Below, in pieces: positions 18,964 to 27,833 of a stretch of 64,000 nt of DNA. The translations under genes and the position numbers were made by a program. Location of the stretch: the NCBI GenBank assembly GCA_023957375.1, contig JAMLHB010000002.1, forward strand, positions 186,001 through 250,000, read 5' to 3'. The DNA comes from Flavobacteriales bacterium. Its GTDB lineage: Bacteria > Bacteroidota > Bacteroidia > Flavobacteriales_F > PHOS-HE28. How positions within the stretch are numbered: the first letter of the stretch is position 1; each line of letters opens with the position of its first letter. Below the pieces are notes generated by a model. That model ran no database searches. It had not been told where the DNA came from and saw nothing but the letters and a program-made list of their open reading frames with translations.

Positions 18964-19797
18964 TTATTCCGGGATCAATTTATTCATCTGTTCCGAGGGC
19001 ACGGCCGCACGCATGGTTTCGGCCCAAGCGGTGCCTTGCAGCAGTCGCTCCACCAAGGCGAGCATGGAGAAGGCCGTGTGGCGCAGGAAACCCGAGGCCA
19101 AACTGACGCGCGCCACGCCGATGGCCTTCAGCACCGCAAGGTCCGGGATGCCGGGCACCATGGTGATGTTCAGCGGCAGGCCCACCTCCTGCACGAGAGT
19201 TTCCATGTGTACGGGGTCCTTGAGCAGGATAGGATAGAGCCCATCGGCACCGGCATCCTTGTAAGCCTTGCCACGCCGGATGGCCTCTTTCAACTTGCCG
19301 TCGTCGGTGAGGGCGCCGCCCTTGATGTACACGTCCACCCGGGCGTTGATGAAGAGCTTCAGCCCTTCGGCATCGGCGGCCTTGCGGATGGCAGCGATGC
19401 TTTTCACCTGCTGCTCCATGGGCTCCATTTCAGCGGCGCCGGGCAGGCTGTCCTCGTAGTTGATGCCGATGATGCCGGTGCCGATGAGCTGCTGGATGTG
19501 CCAGGCAAGCGTGGCGTCATCATCGGCGTAACCGCGCTCAATGTCGGCGGAAACGGGCACCTGCACGGTAGCAGTGATGCGGCGGAGGATCTTCAGCAGG
19601 TCCTCAAAAGGCAATTTTTGGCCATCGCGGTAGCCGTTGCTGAAGGCCATGGCGCTGCTGGAGGTGGCCACGGCAGGCAGGCCGGTGGCCTGCACCAGGG
19701 CGGCGCTGAGCGGGTCCCAGATGTTGGGCAGCAGCAGCGGCATGCCTGCGTGGTGCAACTGGCGGAAACTGGCGATGAGGTCGTTGGTGGAGGTCAT
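18964..19797 (-). CDS. Isocitrate lyase/PEP mutase family protein
   Basis: A 277-residue TIM-barrel enzyme of the PEP mutase/isocitrate lyase superfamily. Visible motifs are LLLPNIWDPLSAALVQATG, the SADIERGYADD metal-binding segment, IGINYEDSLPG and LFINARVDVYIKGG. The usual KKCGH-type catalytic Cys of isocitrate lyase is absent. The protein therefore belongs to the broad group annotated as phosphonomutase-like or carboxyvinyl-carboxyphosphonate mutase-like, and the actual reaction is unknown. The ATG at 19797 overlaps the stop of the DUF5522 gene as ATGA, so the two are coupled. Confidence 0.88.
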   Translation of the reverse strand: MTSTNDLIASFRQLHHAGMPLLLPNIWDPLSAALVQATGLPAVATSSSAMAFSNGYRDGQKLPFEDLLKILRRITATVQVPVSADIERGYADDDATLAWHIQQLIGTGIIGINYEDSLPGAAEMEPMEQQVKSIAAIRKAADAEGLKLFINARVDVYIKGGALTDDGKLKEAIRRGKAYKDAGADGLYPILLKDPVHMETLVQEVGLPLNITMVPGIPDLAVLKAIGVARVSLASGFLRHTAFSMLALVERLLQGTAWAETMRAAVPSEQMNKLIPE

Positions 19798-20012
19798 TTG
19801 CTGGTTGAAGTTTTCTTGCGGTGGGCCGGTGAATTTCCGTACGGACAATGCCGGCAGCCACTTTGGCAACAGTAACCGCGCTTCAGGTGGTACTGTTCGG
19901 TCCACACCACATAGCCTTCCGGTGTGAAGTAGAAGTCTTCCGCGTCGTAGCCCAAGCGCAGCAGTCGCTGCGTGCGCGGGTCATCCGCTGCGGGCGTGGG
20001 ATGTTTGGCCAT
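19794..20012 (-). CDS. DUF5522 small cysteine-rich protein
   Basis: A 72-residue protein starting at an ATG at 20012. The family core reads YDAEDFYFTPEGYVVWTEQY then HLKRGYCCQSGCRHCPYG, with four clustered cysteines (CC-x3-C-x2-C) suggesting metal or iron-sulfur binding. Function is unknown. Its stop overlaps the next gene's ATG, so it is the first gene of a two-gene operon with the PEP-mutase-like enzyme. It is divergent from the LysM protein gene. Confidence 0.85.
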   Translation of the reverse strand: MAKHPTPAADDPRTQRLLRLGYDAEDFYFTPEGYVVWTEQYHLKRGYCCQSGCRHCPYGNSPAHRKKTSTSK

Positions 20013-20142
20013 GGGGTGCACGAAGTTCGGGTTTCGAGGCGTTTTATCAACGATCACGGGTGCAGAGCTCGGTGGATGCAATGTGCATAAGCTTTGGGAG
20101 GCCCTGTAGTTTCGGCCCTTGCAGAATATCGTGCGGTTGAAA

Positions 20143-21123
20143 ATGAAGATCCAACAGGTGTTGAAAACATCCTTGGCGTGTGCCTTGGCGGCGTGGCTGC
20201 TCCCCGTGCTGGCGCAAGCGGGCGCAAAAGACCAAACGCCCGAGCAATACATCGCGAAATGGAAGGAGGTGGCGGTGCGCAAAATGAAGGAGCACGGGAT
20301 TCCTGCGAGCATTACCATGGCCCAAGGCCTGCTGGAAAGCCGAAATGGCAATAGCATACTTGCGGTGAACGGCAACAACCACTTCGGCATCAAATGCACG
20401 CCCGACTGGACCGGTGGCTCCATCTTCTACGACGACGACAAGAAGAACGAGTGTTTCCGTAAATACCGCAGCGCGGACCAAAGTTTTGAAGACCACAGCA
20501 AGTTCCTCCAGCGCCCGCGCTATGCCAACCTCTTCGACCTGAAACCCACCGACTACAAGGGCTGGGCGCACGGATTGAAACGTGCGGGGTATGCCACCGA
20601 CCCGCATTATCCGCAAAAGCTGATCAACCTGATCGAACGCTACCAATTGGACAATCTCGACCGGGGAGTGGATGTAAGCTATGCCAGCAAGGATGCCACG
20701 CCGGGCAAGGCCACCAGCGCGAAACCGGTACGGCACCCCAACCGGAACGACGACAATGTGGTCACCATCGGCAACGCACGGCCCGTGGAGCTTTTTGACG
20801 GGCGGATCAAATTTGTGCGGGCCCGAAAGGGCGAGACCGTGCGCGACATCGCGGAGGAGATCCAGCAGATGCCCGGGCTGGTGGCCGGCTGGAACGACAT
20901 GGCCAAGAGTGGCACCTTGGAAGAAGGCCAGGTAGTGTACATCCAGCCCAAGCGCAACAAAAGCAAGGATCAGGAAAGCTGCATCGCCGAAAAGGGCGAA
21001 ACACTCTGGGGCATCAGCCAGCGCTACGGCGTGAAGCTGAAGAAGCTGGCCAAGTACAACGGCATAGGCATCGCTGACCCCGTGCAGGCCGGGCAGAAGG
21101 TGTGGCTGAGGAAGCCGAGGTAG
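20143..21123 (+). CDS. Glucosaminidase-domain protein with two LysM repeats
   Basis: A 326-residue exported peptidoglycan hydrolase. The signal peptide runs to AQAG. The mannosyl-glycoprotein endo-beta-N-acetylglucosaminidase-like domain (about 30-180) shows ITMAQGLLESRNGNS (catalytic Glu), NNHFGIKC and YATDPHYPQKLINLIERY. Two LysM domains follow (about 225-270 with ARKGETVRDIAEE, and about 280-325 with AEKGETLWGISQRYGV), which bind peptidoglycan. I prefer the ATG at 20143 because it starts the signal peptide. Likely role is cell-wall remodelling or daughter-cell separation. Confidence 0.9.
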   Translation: MKIQQVLKTSLACALAAWLLPVLAQAGAKDQTPEQYIAKWKEVAVRKMKEHGIPASITMAQGLLESRNGNSILAVNGNNHFGIKCTPDWTGGSIFYDDDKKNECFRKYRSADQSFEDHSKFLQRPRYANLFDLKPTDYKGWAHGLKRAGYATDPHYPQKLINLIERYQLDNLDRGVDVSYASKDATPGKATSAKPVRHPNRNDDNVVTIGNARPVELFDGRIKFVRARKGETVRDIAEEIQQMPGLVAGWNDMAKSGTLEEGQVVYIQPKRNKSKDQESCIAEKGETLWGISQRYGVKLKKLAKYNGIGIADPVQAGQKVWLRKPR

Positions 21124-21189
21124 TTCGTAGTTCGGAGCGTCAAGGGCCGTATTGCCACGGCGTGTACGGAATCACTTCGGCCCCGGGGA

Positions 21190-21287
21190 CCTGTGCCTTC
21201 AACAAGTCATCCCCTGTCATTGCGAGGGCCTGTGCATTCAACAAGTCCACCCACCGTCATTGCGAGAACCTGTGCATTCAACAGGTT
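21190..21287. repeat. Tandem repeat of about 39-40 bp (2.5 copies)
   Basis: Two full units (21190-21228, 21229-21268) and a partial third (21269-21287) share CCTGTGCATTCAACAAGTC, each full unit ending GTCATTGCGAG. The unit includes the left half of the common GTCATTGCGAG...GAAGCAATC palindromic repeat, so it probably grew by slippage at that palindrome. It lies directly left of the IS element. Confidence 0.75.
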
Positions 21288-21323
21288 CGAAGCAATCTTT
21301 AATTCAGCGGGATGGAATTAAAG
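21288..21323. repeat. Left part of palindromic repeat and left 9-bp target duplication
   Basis: CGAAGCAATCTTTAATTC (21288-21305), a 9-base spacer, then GAATTAAAG (21315-21323). The continuation GAATTAAAGATTGCTTCG is found at 22549-22566 on the far side of the IS element. Removing the IS and one GAATTAAAG restores a perfect inverted repeat with 18-bp arms. Confidence 0.8.
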
Positions 21324-22548
21324 GGTTAATGGACAAAACGAATGGTCCATTCTTCGAAAAGCCTTGCCTATCATAGGTTAGGGGCGATTCAAAGGTCATG
21401 AACAAAAAAACTGCCCCCACTGCGGTTCGCGCCACACCCAGAAATACGGGGTTGTAAGGAAGGTTCAGCGCTTTAGATGCCATAGCTGCGGCAAGCAGTT
21501 CAGGGGTGGATACCGGGTAAGCGCGAAGGAGTTGTGGTGGGAGTACCAGTCAGGGAAGCAGACCTACGAGCAACTCGCGGCCAAGCATGGCTGTTCGGCC
21601 CGGACCATTCAACGCAGGCTTGACCAGTACGAGGGTGCCGGGCAGGAGCTGACGCAGCCGAGTGAAGCAGTGGTTCTCATGGACACGACCTACTTCGGCC
21701 GGAGCTTTGGAGTAATGGTGTTCCGTGATGCCCTCAGCGGCCAGGTGCTCTATTGGTGTTACGTGAAGTACGAGACCAATCAGTTGTACGCTGAGGGCTT
21801 GGCTCACTTGCGCGACAAGGGCATCGCCATAAAGGCAGTCGTCTGCGACGGTCGAAGAGGACTGCTGCAGTTGTGCTCCGGAATGCCCGCGCAGATGTGC
21901 CAGTTCCATCAGGTGGCGATCATCACCCGCTACTTGACCAGAAGGCCCAAGCTACTGGCCGCTCAGGAGTTGAGGACCCTGGTCCAACTCCTCACCAAGA
22001 CCGACAAGGAGAGCTTCGTAGGCGGGCTTGGACAATGGCACGAACGCTGGGCAGCGTTCCTCGCTGAACGCAGCGTGGAGGCTGCCACCGGGCGGTCACG
22101 CTACACCCACCGCAGGCTGCGCAGCGCTTACCTGAGCCTACGGCGGAACCTCCCATGGCTATTCACTTGGTACGACCACCCTGGGTTGGGCATCCCGAAC
22201 ACCACCAACGCTATCGATGGCATGTTCGCCGGCCTGAAGAACAAACTGCGCAACCACAATGGCCTGTCTGCAACCCGGAAACGCAAGTTCATCGATGAGT
22301 TTTTTAAGGCATGTGGACCTCGAAATGGGAACGGGCAACCATAAGGTTCCCGCTCCCTTCCGATCATTTCTCGGTCATCGGGCTATCCCTGGCAGGTTGC
22401 TCTCCAGCAGAGCCTGCTTCCGTTTGGCCCGACATGCGAAGTTGGGAAATGCCTCACAACACTGGCTCATCTGTTGAAAAACCGACCATTCGTTTTGTCC
22501 ACTTGGACTCAACGTCTCAAAAAGACCATTCTTTTTGTCCATTACTCC
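21324..22548 (+). mobile_element. IS256-like insertion sequence, 1225 bp, with 9-bp target-site duplication
   Basis: The ends carry an imperfect inverted repeat: TAATGGACAAAACGAATGG near the left end, and TAATGGACAAAAAGAATGG read inward from the right end. A second copy of the GGACAAAACGAATGGTC motif lies internal to the right end at about 22483-22499. The 9-base repeat GAATTAAAG flanks both sides (21315-21323 and 22549-22557), matching the 8-9 bp duplications of IS256-type elements. One transposase gene fills the interior. The insertion split a genomic palindrome. Confidence 0.82.
21398..22344 (+). CDS. IS256-like transposase, variant zinc-binding type (apparent 1-nt frameshift near start)
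   Basis: The main frame (open from 21382, no ATG) encodes an N-terminal zinc ribbon CPHCGSRHTQKYG ... RFRCHSCGKQF and a helix-turn-helix (YEQLAAKHGCSARTIQRRL). The catalytic core follows: VVLMDTTYFG (first Asp), AVVCDGRRGLLQ (second Asp), MCQFHQVAIITRYLTRR (C-x2-H), and NTTNAIDGMFAGLKNKLRNH, where the third acidic residue would lie. The only good ATG (21398) is one base out of frame. A run of seven A at 21404-21410 separates them, and eight A would give MNKKNCPHCGS. So this is either an indel, a sequencing error, or programmed slippage. Downstream in-frame starts would lose the zinc ribbon. Confidence 0.8.
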
Positions 22549-22590
22549 GAATTAAAGATTGCTTCGCTCGGGGACTCGCTCGCAATGACG
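22549..22590. repeat. Right part of palindromic repeat (GAAGCAATC / CATTGCGAG type)
   Basis: GAATTAAAGATTGCTTCG at 22549-22566 followed by CTCGCTCGCAATGACG is the inverted counterpart of the sequence at 21257-21305. Such CATTGCGAG...CGAAGCAATC palindromes are dispersed intergenic repeats in several bacterial groups. Here the repeat has served as an IS target. Confidence 0.75.
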
Positions 22591-22655
22591 GTGGGCCCGA
22601 TACGGGCTCTCAGTGGTGGCCGCCGAACTGGCAACGAACTACTGACAACTACGCC

Positions 22656-23873
22656 CTAAGCCCTACTAACCAAGAACCCCGCACGCTCCAGATCTTCCCA
22701 AAACCCCGGATAGGATTTATTCACTACCTCCGGATCCAGGATGGTGACGGCACCACAGATCAGCGCGAGCGGTGCCAGTGCCATGGCCATGCGATGATCA
22801 CCTTGGGGATTGAACGGAGGCGGGTGCCGGTTGGTGATCGGGCCTGAAAGGTGAAAGGTGCCGGCTTCATGATCCGCCTTGCAGCCCAACACCTGCACGG
22901 CATCGGCCACGGCTTTCAACCGGTCCGTTTCCTTCAATGGCAGGTTGTGCAGACCGGTGAACGTGGCGCTGCGGCCAAATGCGGCCATGGTGAAGGCCAA
23001 CGGCTGGAAGAGGTCCGGCGTGCGGACCAGGTCTGCGGCGAAGGGATGTGCCGGTATTTCAGTTTTACCGCGCAGCGCTATTCCTGCGGATGTTGCCTCG
23101 CTGGAAACGGATCCATCAAGCAGGATTCCGATCGCTTCATCGCCCTGCAAGCCGTCCGCCTTCAATCCGCGCAAGCTGACTTCGGATCCCGGTGCCGTTG
23201 CGGCGATCTGGTACCAGAACGAGGCTGCGCTCCAATCCGCCGGAACGTGGAAGGGGGCCGCATGCAATGTTCCGGGGGCTACGTGCAGACCATGGGCATC
23301 TTCATGCAAAGTGGAGCCGAATTGCTTCAGCAGGGCGATGGTCATGCGCACGTAGGGTTCGCTGAGGCGCAGGCCGGTCCATTGCAGTTGCAGGCCTTGG
23401 TTGAGGCAGGGCGCGATGAGCAGCAAGGCACTGATGAACTGGCTGCTTTCCGGGGAATGGAGCGTAATGCATCCGCCCTTCATCTTCCGCCCGTGCACGA
23501 TCAATCCCACCGCTGATTCCGTGATATCGGCGCCCAACACGCGCAACGCCTGCACCAGCGGGCCGTGCGGGCGTTGCAACAGGCGTTCACTTCCGGTGAT
23601 CAAGTGTTCTTCACCCTCCTGCACACAGGCCCAAGCCAGCAGAAAGCGGAAGGTGGTGCCGCCATCGCCGCAGTGCATGTCGCGGGGCCTTTCCATCAGC
23701 GATCGCCGCAGGATGCGCGTGTCATCCGCTTGGCCGAAACCTTCCACGCTTCCGGGATCACCCGCCAGCGAGGCGAGCATCAAGGCCCGGTTGGCCACGC
23801 TTTTGGAGGGAGGCAGTGCAACGGCGGCGCGCAATGGCGCTTCAGGCCTGCGGATGGTGACGGAGGTGGACAT
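22656..23873 (-). CDS. aroA: 3-phosphoshikimate 1-carboxyvinyltransferase (EPSP synthase)
   Basis: A 405-residue cytosolic enzyme joining shikimate-3-phosphate and phosphoenolpyruvate in the shikimate pathway. Motifs in order: LPPSKSVANRALMLASLAG (PSKS), CGDGGTTFRFLLAW (the LGNAGTA-equivalent PEP site), SSQFISALLL, LRLSEPYVRMTIALL, LPLKETDRLKAVADAV, and NPQGDHRMAMALAPLA (DHR). The ATG at 23873 precedes the PSKS motif by the normal distance and lies 32 bases inside aroB, indicating a coupled aroB-aroA operon. Slightly shorter than the roughly 430-residue E. coli enzyme. Confidence 0.95.
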   Translation of the reverse strand: MSTSVTIRRPEAPLRAAVALPPSKSVANRALMLASLAGDPGSVEGFGQADDTRILRRSLMERPRDMHCGDGGTTFRFLLAWACVQEGEEHLITGSERLLQRPHGPLVQALRVLGADITESAVGLIVHGRKMKGGCITLHSPESSQFISALLLIAPCLNQGLQLQWTGLRLSEPYVRMTIALLKQFGSTLHEDAHGLHVAPGTLHAAPFHVPADWSAASFWYQIAATAPGSEVSLRGLKADGLQGDEAIGILLDGSVSSEATSAGIALRGKTEIPAHPFAADLVRTPDLFQPLAFTMAAFGRSATFTGLHNLPLKETDRLKAVADAVQVLGCKADHEAGTFHLSGPITNRHPPPFNPQGDHRMAMALAPLALICGAVTILDPEVVNKSYPGFWEDLERAGFLVSRA

Positions 23874-24969
23874 CGGGAAGCAGCAGCCGGTAATGTTCCA
23901 GCGCCTCCGCCACCTGCACTGCGTTGATCGGCACATCCACTTGGGCGGACCCGATCCCGGTGAGCAGGGTGAAGCGGAACTCGCCGCCGCTGATTTTCTT
24001 GTCGTTGCGCATCAGCTCAAGGATGCGATGGTGGTCTGAAGCCTCGAACCCGAATGCCGGGAACAGGCCCATGAGGTGCTCTTCCACGGCGTTCATCCGG
24101 TCGCGGTCCAACGAGCCGGTGCGCCAGCTAAGCCAGGTGGCGCACACCATGCCGATGGCCACGGCCTCGCCGTGCAGCAGGGTGCGTTGCGGGCTTTCCA
24201 GGGCGAAGGCCTCCAAAGCGTGGCCGATGGTGTGGCCGAAGTTGAGCAGTTTGCGCAGGCCTTGGTCACGGGGGTCAGTGCCCACCACCTGCGCCTTGAT
24301 GGAAGCCGACCGCTCGATCAACGGGGCAAGCACTTGCAGGTCGTGCAGCGGTGCCCTGCGCACCTGGTTCCAGTGGTCGGCGTCAAGCACCAGGCCGTGC
24401 TTGATCATTTCGGCAATGCCATTGAGCACTTCGCGCTTGCCGAGGGTACGCAGGAACGGCGGATGAATGCAGGTGGCCACCGGATCGGCGAAACTGCCCA
24501 CGAGGTTTTTCACCCCGCCCAGGTCGATGGCTGCCTTACCGCCGATGGCCGCATCCACCATGCCCATTACCGTGGTGGGTACATGGATGAAGCGAATGCC
24601 GCGTTTGTAGGTGGCCGCCACAAATCCGCCCAGGTCGGTGATCACGCCTCCACCGAGGTTCACCAGTACAGCTTGCCGGTCGGCATGTTGTTCGGCAAGG
24701 TGCAGCCAAATGGCGCGGCACACCTCTAAGTCCTTGCTGCGTTCACCGGCGCGTACTTGGATGTTGCCCGCGCCCCGCAACGACGGCACCCGTGCCAAGA
24801 GCTCGGGCAGGCACTGCGCCAAGGTGTTTTCGTCGCCCAGGATGTACAATTGGTGCGCCCCGGCATGTTTGGCCATCCATTGCTCCAAGGCATGCAGCGC
24901 ATGTTCCCCCATCCACACCGGGGGGCGATCTGTGATCATTTGCGGTGGCTGCGGGCGAACGGGTGCCAT
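23842..24969 (-). CDS. aroB: 3-dehydroquinate synthase
   Basis: A 375-residue NAD- and metal-dependent enzyme making 3-dehydroquinate from DAHP, the second shikimate-pathway step. Key segments are LGGGVITDLGGFVAATYKRG, VPTTVMGMVDAAIGGKAAID, GGVKNLVGSF, EVLNGIAEMIKHGLV and LNFGHTIGHALE, which supplies metal-ligand histidines, with LLHGEAVAIGMV. The ATG at 24969 is taken as start. Its 3' end overlaps aroA by 32 bases. It is divergent from the proline dehydrogenase gene with 85 bases between starts. Confidence 0.95.
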   Translation of the reverse strand: MAPVRPQPPQMITDRPPVWMGEHALHALEQWMAKHAGAHQLYILGDENTLAQCLPELLARVPSLRGAGNIQVRAGERSKDLEVCRAIWLHLAEQHADRQAVLVNLGGGVITDLGGFVAATYKRGIRFIHVPTTVMGMVDAAIGGKAAIDLGGVKNLVGSFADPVATCIHPPFLRTLGKREVLNGIAEMIKHGLVLDADHWNQVRRAPLHDLQVLAPLIERSASIKAQVVGTDPRDQGLRKLLNFGHTIGHALEAFALESPQRTLLHGEAVAIGMVCATWLSWRTGSLDRDRMNAVEEHLMGLFPAFGFEASDHHRILELMRNDKKISGGEFRFTLLTGIGSAQVDVPINAVQVAEALEHYRLLLPDVHLRHHPQA

Positions 24970-25054
24970 GGCTACTTTTGGCGGCCCGTCCACGGCATGG
25001 TACCGCCGGGTGGAAGGGCGCCCAAAGGAACGAACTTCAAGCACGCGGCGCCAC

Positions 25055-26263
25055 ATGCAGCAAACGGACGTGTCCCGGCCTGCCGGGACCACCCCACTGC
25101 CCGACCTGGGCAACACGGCCACGGCCTTCGCCCACAAGAGCAACAAGGAACTCTGGCAGGCCTACTGGCTGTTCCGCATCATCGGAACCCCTTGGCTGAC
25201 CAACTTGGGCAGCACGCTGACCAAGGCGGCCCTGGCGATGCACCTGCCGGTGAAAGGCATCGTGAAAGCCACGGTGTTCAAGCAATTTTGCGGCGGGGAG
25301 AACATCGGGGAATCATTGATCACGGCGCACAAGCTGGCGGAAAGCAAGGTGGGCACCATCCTGGACTACAGCGTGGAGGGCGAAGGCGACCAGGCCGCCA
25401 TGGACGGAACGGCGGAAGAAATCTTGCGCACCATTGCCGCCGCCAAGGGCAATGCGGACATTCCGTTCTCCGTGTTCAAGCCCTCTGGCCTGATCCGGGT
25501 GGATGTGCTGGAGAAGGTTTCCGCCGGCACCACCCTCAGCCCTGATGAGGCCACCGCCTGGCAACAGGCCCGAGGCCGCGTGGAGCGCATCTGCCAAGCC
25601 GCCCACGACGCTGGTGTTCCCCTGCTGATCGATGCCGAGGAAAGCTGGACGCAGCCAGCCGTGGATGCGCTGGTGACCGAAATGATGGAGCGCTTCAACA
25701 AGGAGCGGGCGCTGATCTATGGCACAGCCCAGATGTACCGGCACGACCGGCTCGCATTCCTGGAACGCGAACTGGAACTGGCCGAGGCCAAAGGCTACCA
25801 TGTGGGCATGAAGCTGGTGCGGGGGGCGTACATGGAGAAAGAGCGTGAACGGGCCGCGGAGAAGGGCTACCCCTCCCCCATCGGTGCCAACAAGGCCGCA
25901 GTGGACGCGGATTACAATGCGGCACTGCGTTTCTGCATGAAACACATCGGCCGCATGGCCGTGCTCAACGGCACGCACAATGAAGAAAGCACATTGCTGC
26001 TGGCGCGATTGATGCAGGAGGCGGGCATCGCGAAGAACGACCCGCGCATCCACTTCGGCCAGCTGCTGGGCATGAGCGACAACATCAGCTTCAACATGGC
26101 CGCGGCAGGTTACAACGTGGTGAAGTACGTGCCATACGGCCCGGTGCGCAAAGTGCTGCCTTACCTGATCCGCCGCGCGGAGGAGAACACCAGCGCCAAG
26201 GGCCAGAGCGGCCGAGAGCTGTCGATGATCGAGGCCGAGCGCCGGCGCAGGGCCACGGCGTGA
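25055..26263 (+). CDS. Proline dehydrogenase
   Basis: A 402-residue FAD-dependent monofunctional proline dehydrogenase of the Bacteroidota type, oxidising proline to pyrroline-5-carboxylate. The barrel motifs are FKPSGLIRVDVLEKVSAG, VPLLIDAEESWTQPAVD, YGTAQMYRHDRL, HVGMKLVRGAYMEKERERA, NGTHNEEST, QLLGMSDNISFNMAAAGYNV and the C-terminal substrate-arginine segment PYLIRRAEENTS. The ATG at 25055 is chosen over a much longer upstream frame that only shadows aroB. The stop is 6 bases from the convergent esterase gene. TACTTTTG at 24972-24979 matches the Bacteroidota -7 element and could serve this gene. Confidence 0.93.
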   Translation: MQQTDVSRPAGTTPLPDLGNTATAFAHKSNKELWQAYWLFRIIGTPWLTNLGSTLTKAALAMHLPVKGIVKATVFKQFCGGENIGESLITAHKLAESKVGTILDYSVEGEGDQAAMDGTAEEILRTIAAAKGNADIPFSVFKPSGLIRVDVLEKVSAGTTLSPDEATAWQQARGRVERICQAAHDAGVPLLIDAEESWTQPAVDALVTEMMERFNKERALIYGTAQMYRHDRLAFLERELELAEAKGYHVGMKLVRGAYMEKERERAAEKGYPSPIGANKAAVDADYNAALRFCMKHIGRMAVLNGTHNEESTLLLARLMQEAGIAKNDPRIHFGQLLGMSDNISFNMAAAGYNVVKYVPYGPVRKVLPYLIRRAEENTSAKGQSGRELSMIEAERRRRATA

Positions 26264-26283
26264 TCGCGGCTAGCGCGCGATCA
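26261..26283. terminator. Perfect hairpin spanning both convergent stops
   Basis: TGATCGCG (26261-26268) and CGCGATCA (26276-26283) form an 8-bp stem with a 7-base loop. The hairpin contains the stop codons of both proline dehydrogenase (plus) and the esterase-like gene (minus). Its position suggests a bidirectional terminator, although T-tracts are missing. Confidence 0.45.
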
Positions 26284-27484
26284 TCAACCGCGCCGTACGC
26301 ACCCTGCCGTCCCGAACTTCCAATACATACAGCCCTTCGGCCAAGGCATCCACTTCCAATGTTGCCGTGCCGGCGGGCCATGCGCGTTCCAACACCTTGC
26401 GGCCACGCCCGTCCAATAGACGCACCGTTGCCGGGGCCTGAAGGTCCACGCGGACCACGCTGGAGGCAGGCTGCGGCCAGGGCAGCAACGGGGTGCTGGT
26501 GGCAGCCACCTCCTCCAGTCCCGTGGCATTCGTGCAGGCAAGGGGTTGGCCGCAGGCCACATTGGCCATGAACTGCACCATGAACGCCAATGCGTTCACG
26601 GGATCGTAGTTGAGGTAGCCCACATGGTCGTTGCCCGGGTATTCCTTGTAGCAATGCGCCAGGCCGATGTGGTCCATCCGCACACTGATGTCGTGATCGC
26701 CGGACACCACGATGCCCGTGGGGAACCCCAAGGCATAGGCTTCCTGCGTGTAGCAAGGCACCACGGCATCGCCCGTTTCATGGATGCCGGCAAAGGGCTG
26801 ATCACCGGGGTGCACCCAGGAGGTGTCCATCAGGGCTCCGCTGAAGCTGAAGCACGCCATGGGCACGCTCGAATAGCCCAAGGGGCCGCTGGTTCCCTCC
26901 ATGCCCCCCAACGTGGCGCTGTCGGCCACCAAGGCGGGCGGCAGTTCGGACGGTTCGTTCATGTAGGTGAGGTGCAGTGCGCCGATGGCGCCGGCGCTCA
27001 CCCCGCCCACGATGATCCTGTTCGGATCGATGTTGTACGGATTGCCTTCCGCAGCGGATTTGCGCAAAAAGCGGATGGCTCCCTTGAGGTCGTGCACGCA
27101 CCGCTGCACGGCATGCATGGTGGTGCTGGTGTTGGGGATGAAGAGGCCCACGCGGTAGTCCGGTGCCACGGCCACGTAGCCCATGCGCGCCAAGTCGGCG
27201 CAAACCGGCCCCACATCAGCGCGTGAACCGGTGATGAATGAACCGCCAAAGGCCAGTACCACCACGGGCCGGGCCTCCAAAGGGTCGTTCGCCGGGGCGT
27301 AGATGTCCATCCGCAGGGCTTGCGGGGATCCGTCCACACCGGTGTTGGTGCCGAACTGTACGGCCGGGATGCTGTCGATCGCGGGAAAGTAGTTGGGCAC
27401 CACGTAGCGTCCCGTGCCGCACTCCTGCGCTTGAAGCAGGAAAGGCACCAACGCACAGGCGGCGGGAAACAGGAATCTCTTCAT
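26270..27484 (-). CDS. Secreted alpha/beta-hydrolase (carboxylesterase-like) with T9SS-type tail
   Basis: A 404-residue protein, with ATG at 27484 opening signal peptide RFLFPAACALVPFLLQAQ. The hydrolase domain (about 45-320) shows RPVVVLAFGGSFITGSRADV (oxyanion region, HGG replaced by FGG), YVAVAPDYRVG, the nucleophile elbow VGGVSAGAIGALHL, and a likely catalytic His in YPGNDHVGYLNYD. The acid is probably in GIHETGDAVVPC. The C-terminal 80 residues form a T9SS type A-like sorting region (TPLLPWPQPASSVVRVDL, GLYVLEVRDGRVRTARLMI). Likely an extracellular ester or polysaccharide-deacetylating hydrolase. Substrate unknown. Confidence 0.85.
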   Translation of the reverse strand: MKRFLFPAACALVPFLLQAQECGTGRYVVPNYFPAIDSIPAVQFGTNTGVDGSPQALRMDIYAPANDPLEARPVVVLAFGGSFITGSRADVGPVCADLARMGYVAVAPDYRVGLFIPNTSTTMHAVQRCVHDLKGAIRFLRKSAAEGNPYNIDPNRIIVGGVSAGAIGALHLTYMNEPSELPPALVADSATLGGMEGTSGPLGYSSVPMACFSFSGALMDTSWVHPGDQPFAGIHETGDAVVPCYTQEAYALGFPTGIVVSGDHDISVRMDHIGLAHCYKEYPGNDHVGYLNYDPVNALAFMVQFMANVACGQPLACTNATGLEEVAATSTPLLPWPQPASSVVRVDLQAPATVRLLDGRGRKVLERAWPAGTATLEVDALAEGLYVLEVRDGRVRTARLMIAR

Positions 27485-27833
27485 CGGTTGATGTGTGAAC
27501 GGCGCGCAATTTATCCGCTTCGCGTGAATACCCCTGCCCTTCCGCTCCCGCAACGTGGCCGAAGCGGCTTGGGCTTTTGGCGGCGGCAAATGACGTTCCG
27601 TCCCCGTTCGCCCATGGTACCGTTTTCAACTTCGATGGCGGGCCGGTCGCCTCCTTTCGGATCATACCCGCTGAAACCATTGCCCCGCAAGTACCGTTAC
27701 AGCGCTCCGGCAAATTGGGCAAGAAGTAGCTGAAAGGCTACGGGAAGCACCGTAAAATGAACTGGTTGCAACCGATCTTGCCCCAACTCGCCTGAAGTTT
27801 GCACCAATCACCACAAACCAAAAAGCAAAAGAC
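27485..27833. other. Intergenic region between divergent genes
   Basis: This 349-base region separates the esterase gene (minus) and the outer-membrane barrel gene (plus). Open frames here show no recognisable motifs. It should hold both promoters. I see no clear match to TTTG/TAnnTTTG at normal spacing. Confidence 0.4.

Noticed and set aside
21190-21287. Possible CRISPR array
   Set aside because: Only two and a half units, with spacers similar to each other and no cas genes. A slippage repeat at a palindrome explains it.
24611-25054. Upstream extension of the proline dehydrogenase frame
   Set aside because: It lies antisense to aroB, and the family's normal N-terminus begins at the ATG at 25055.
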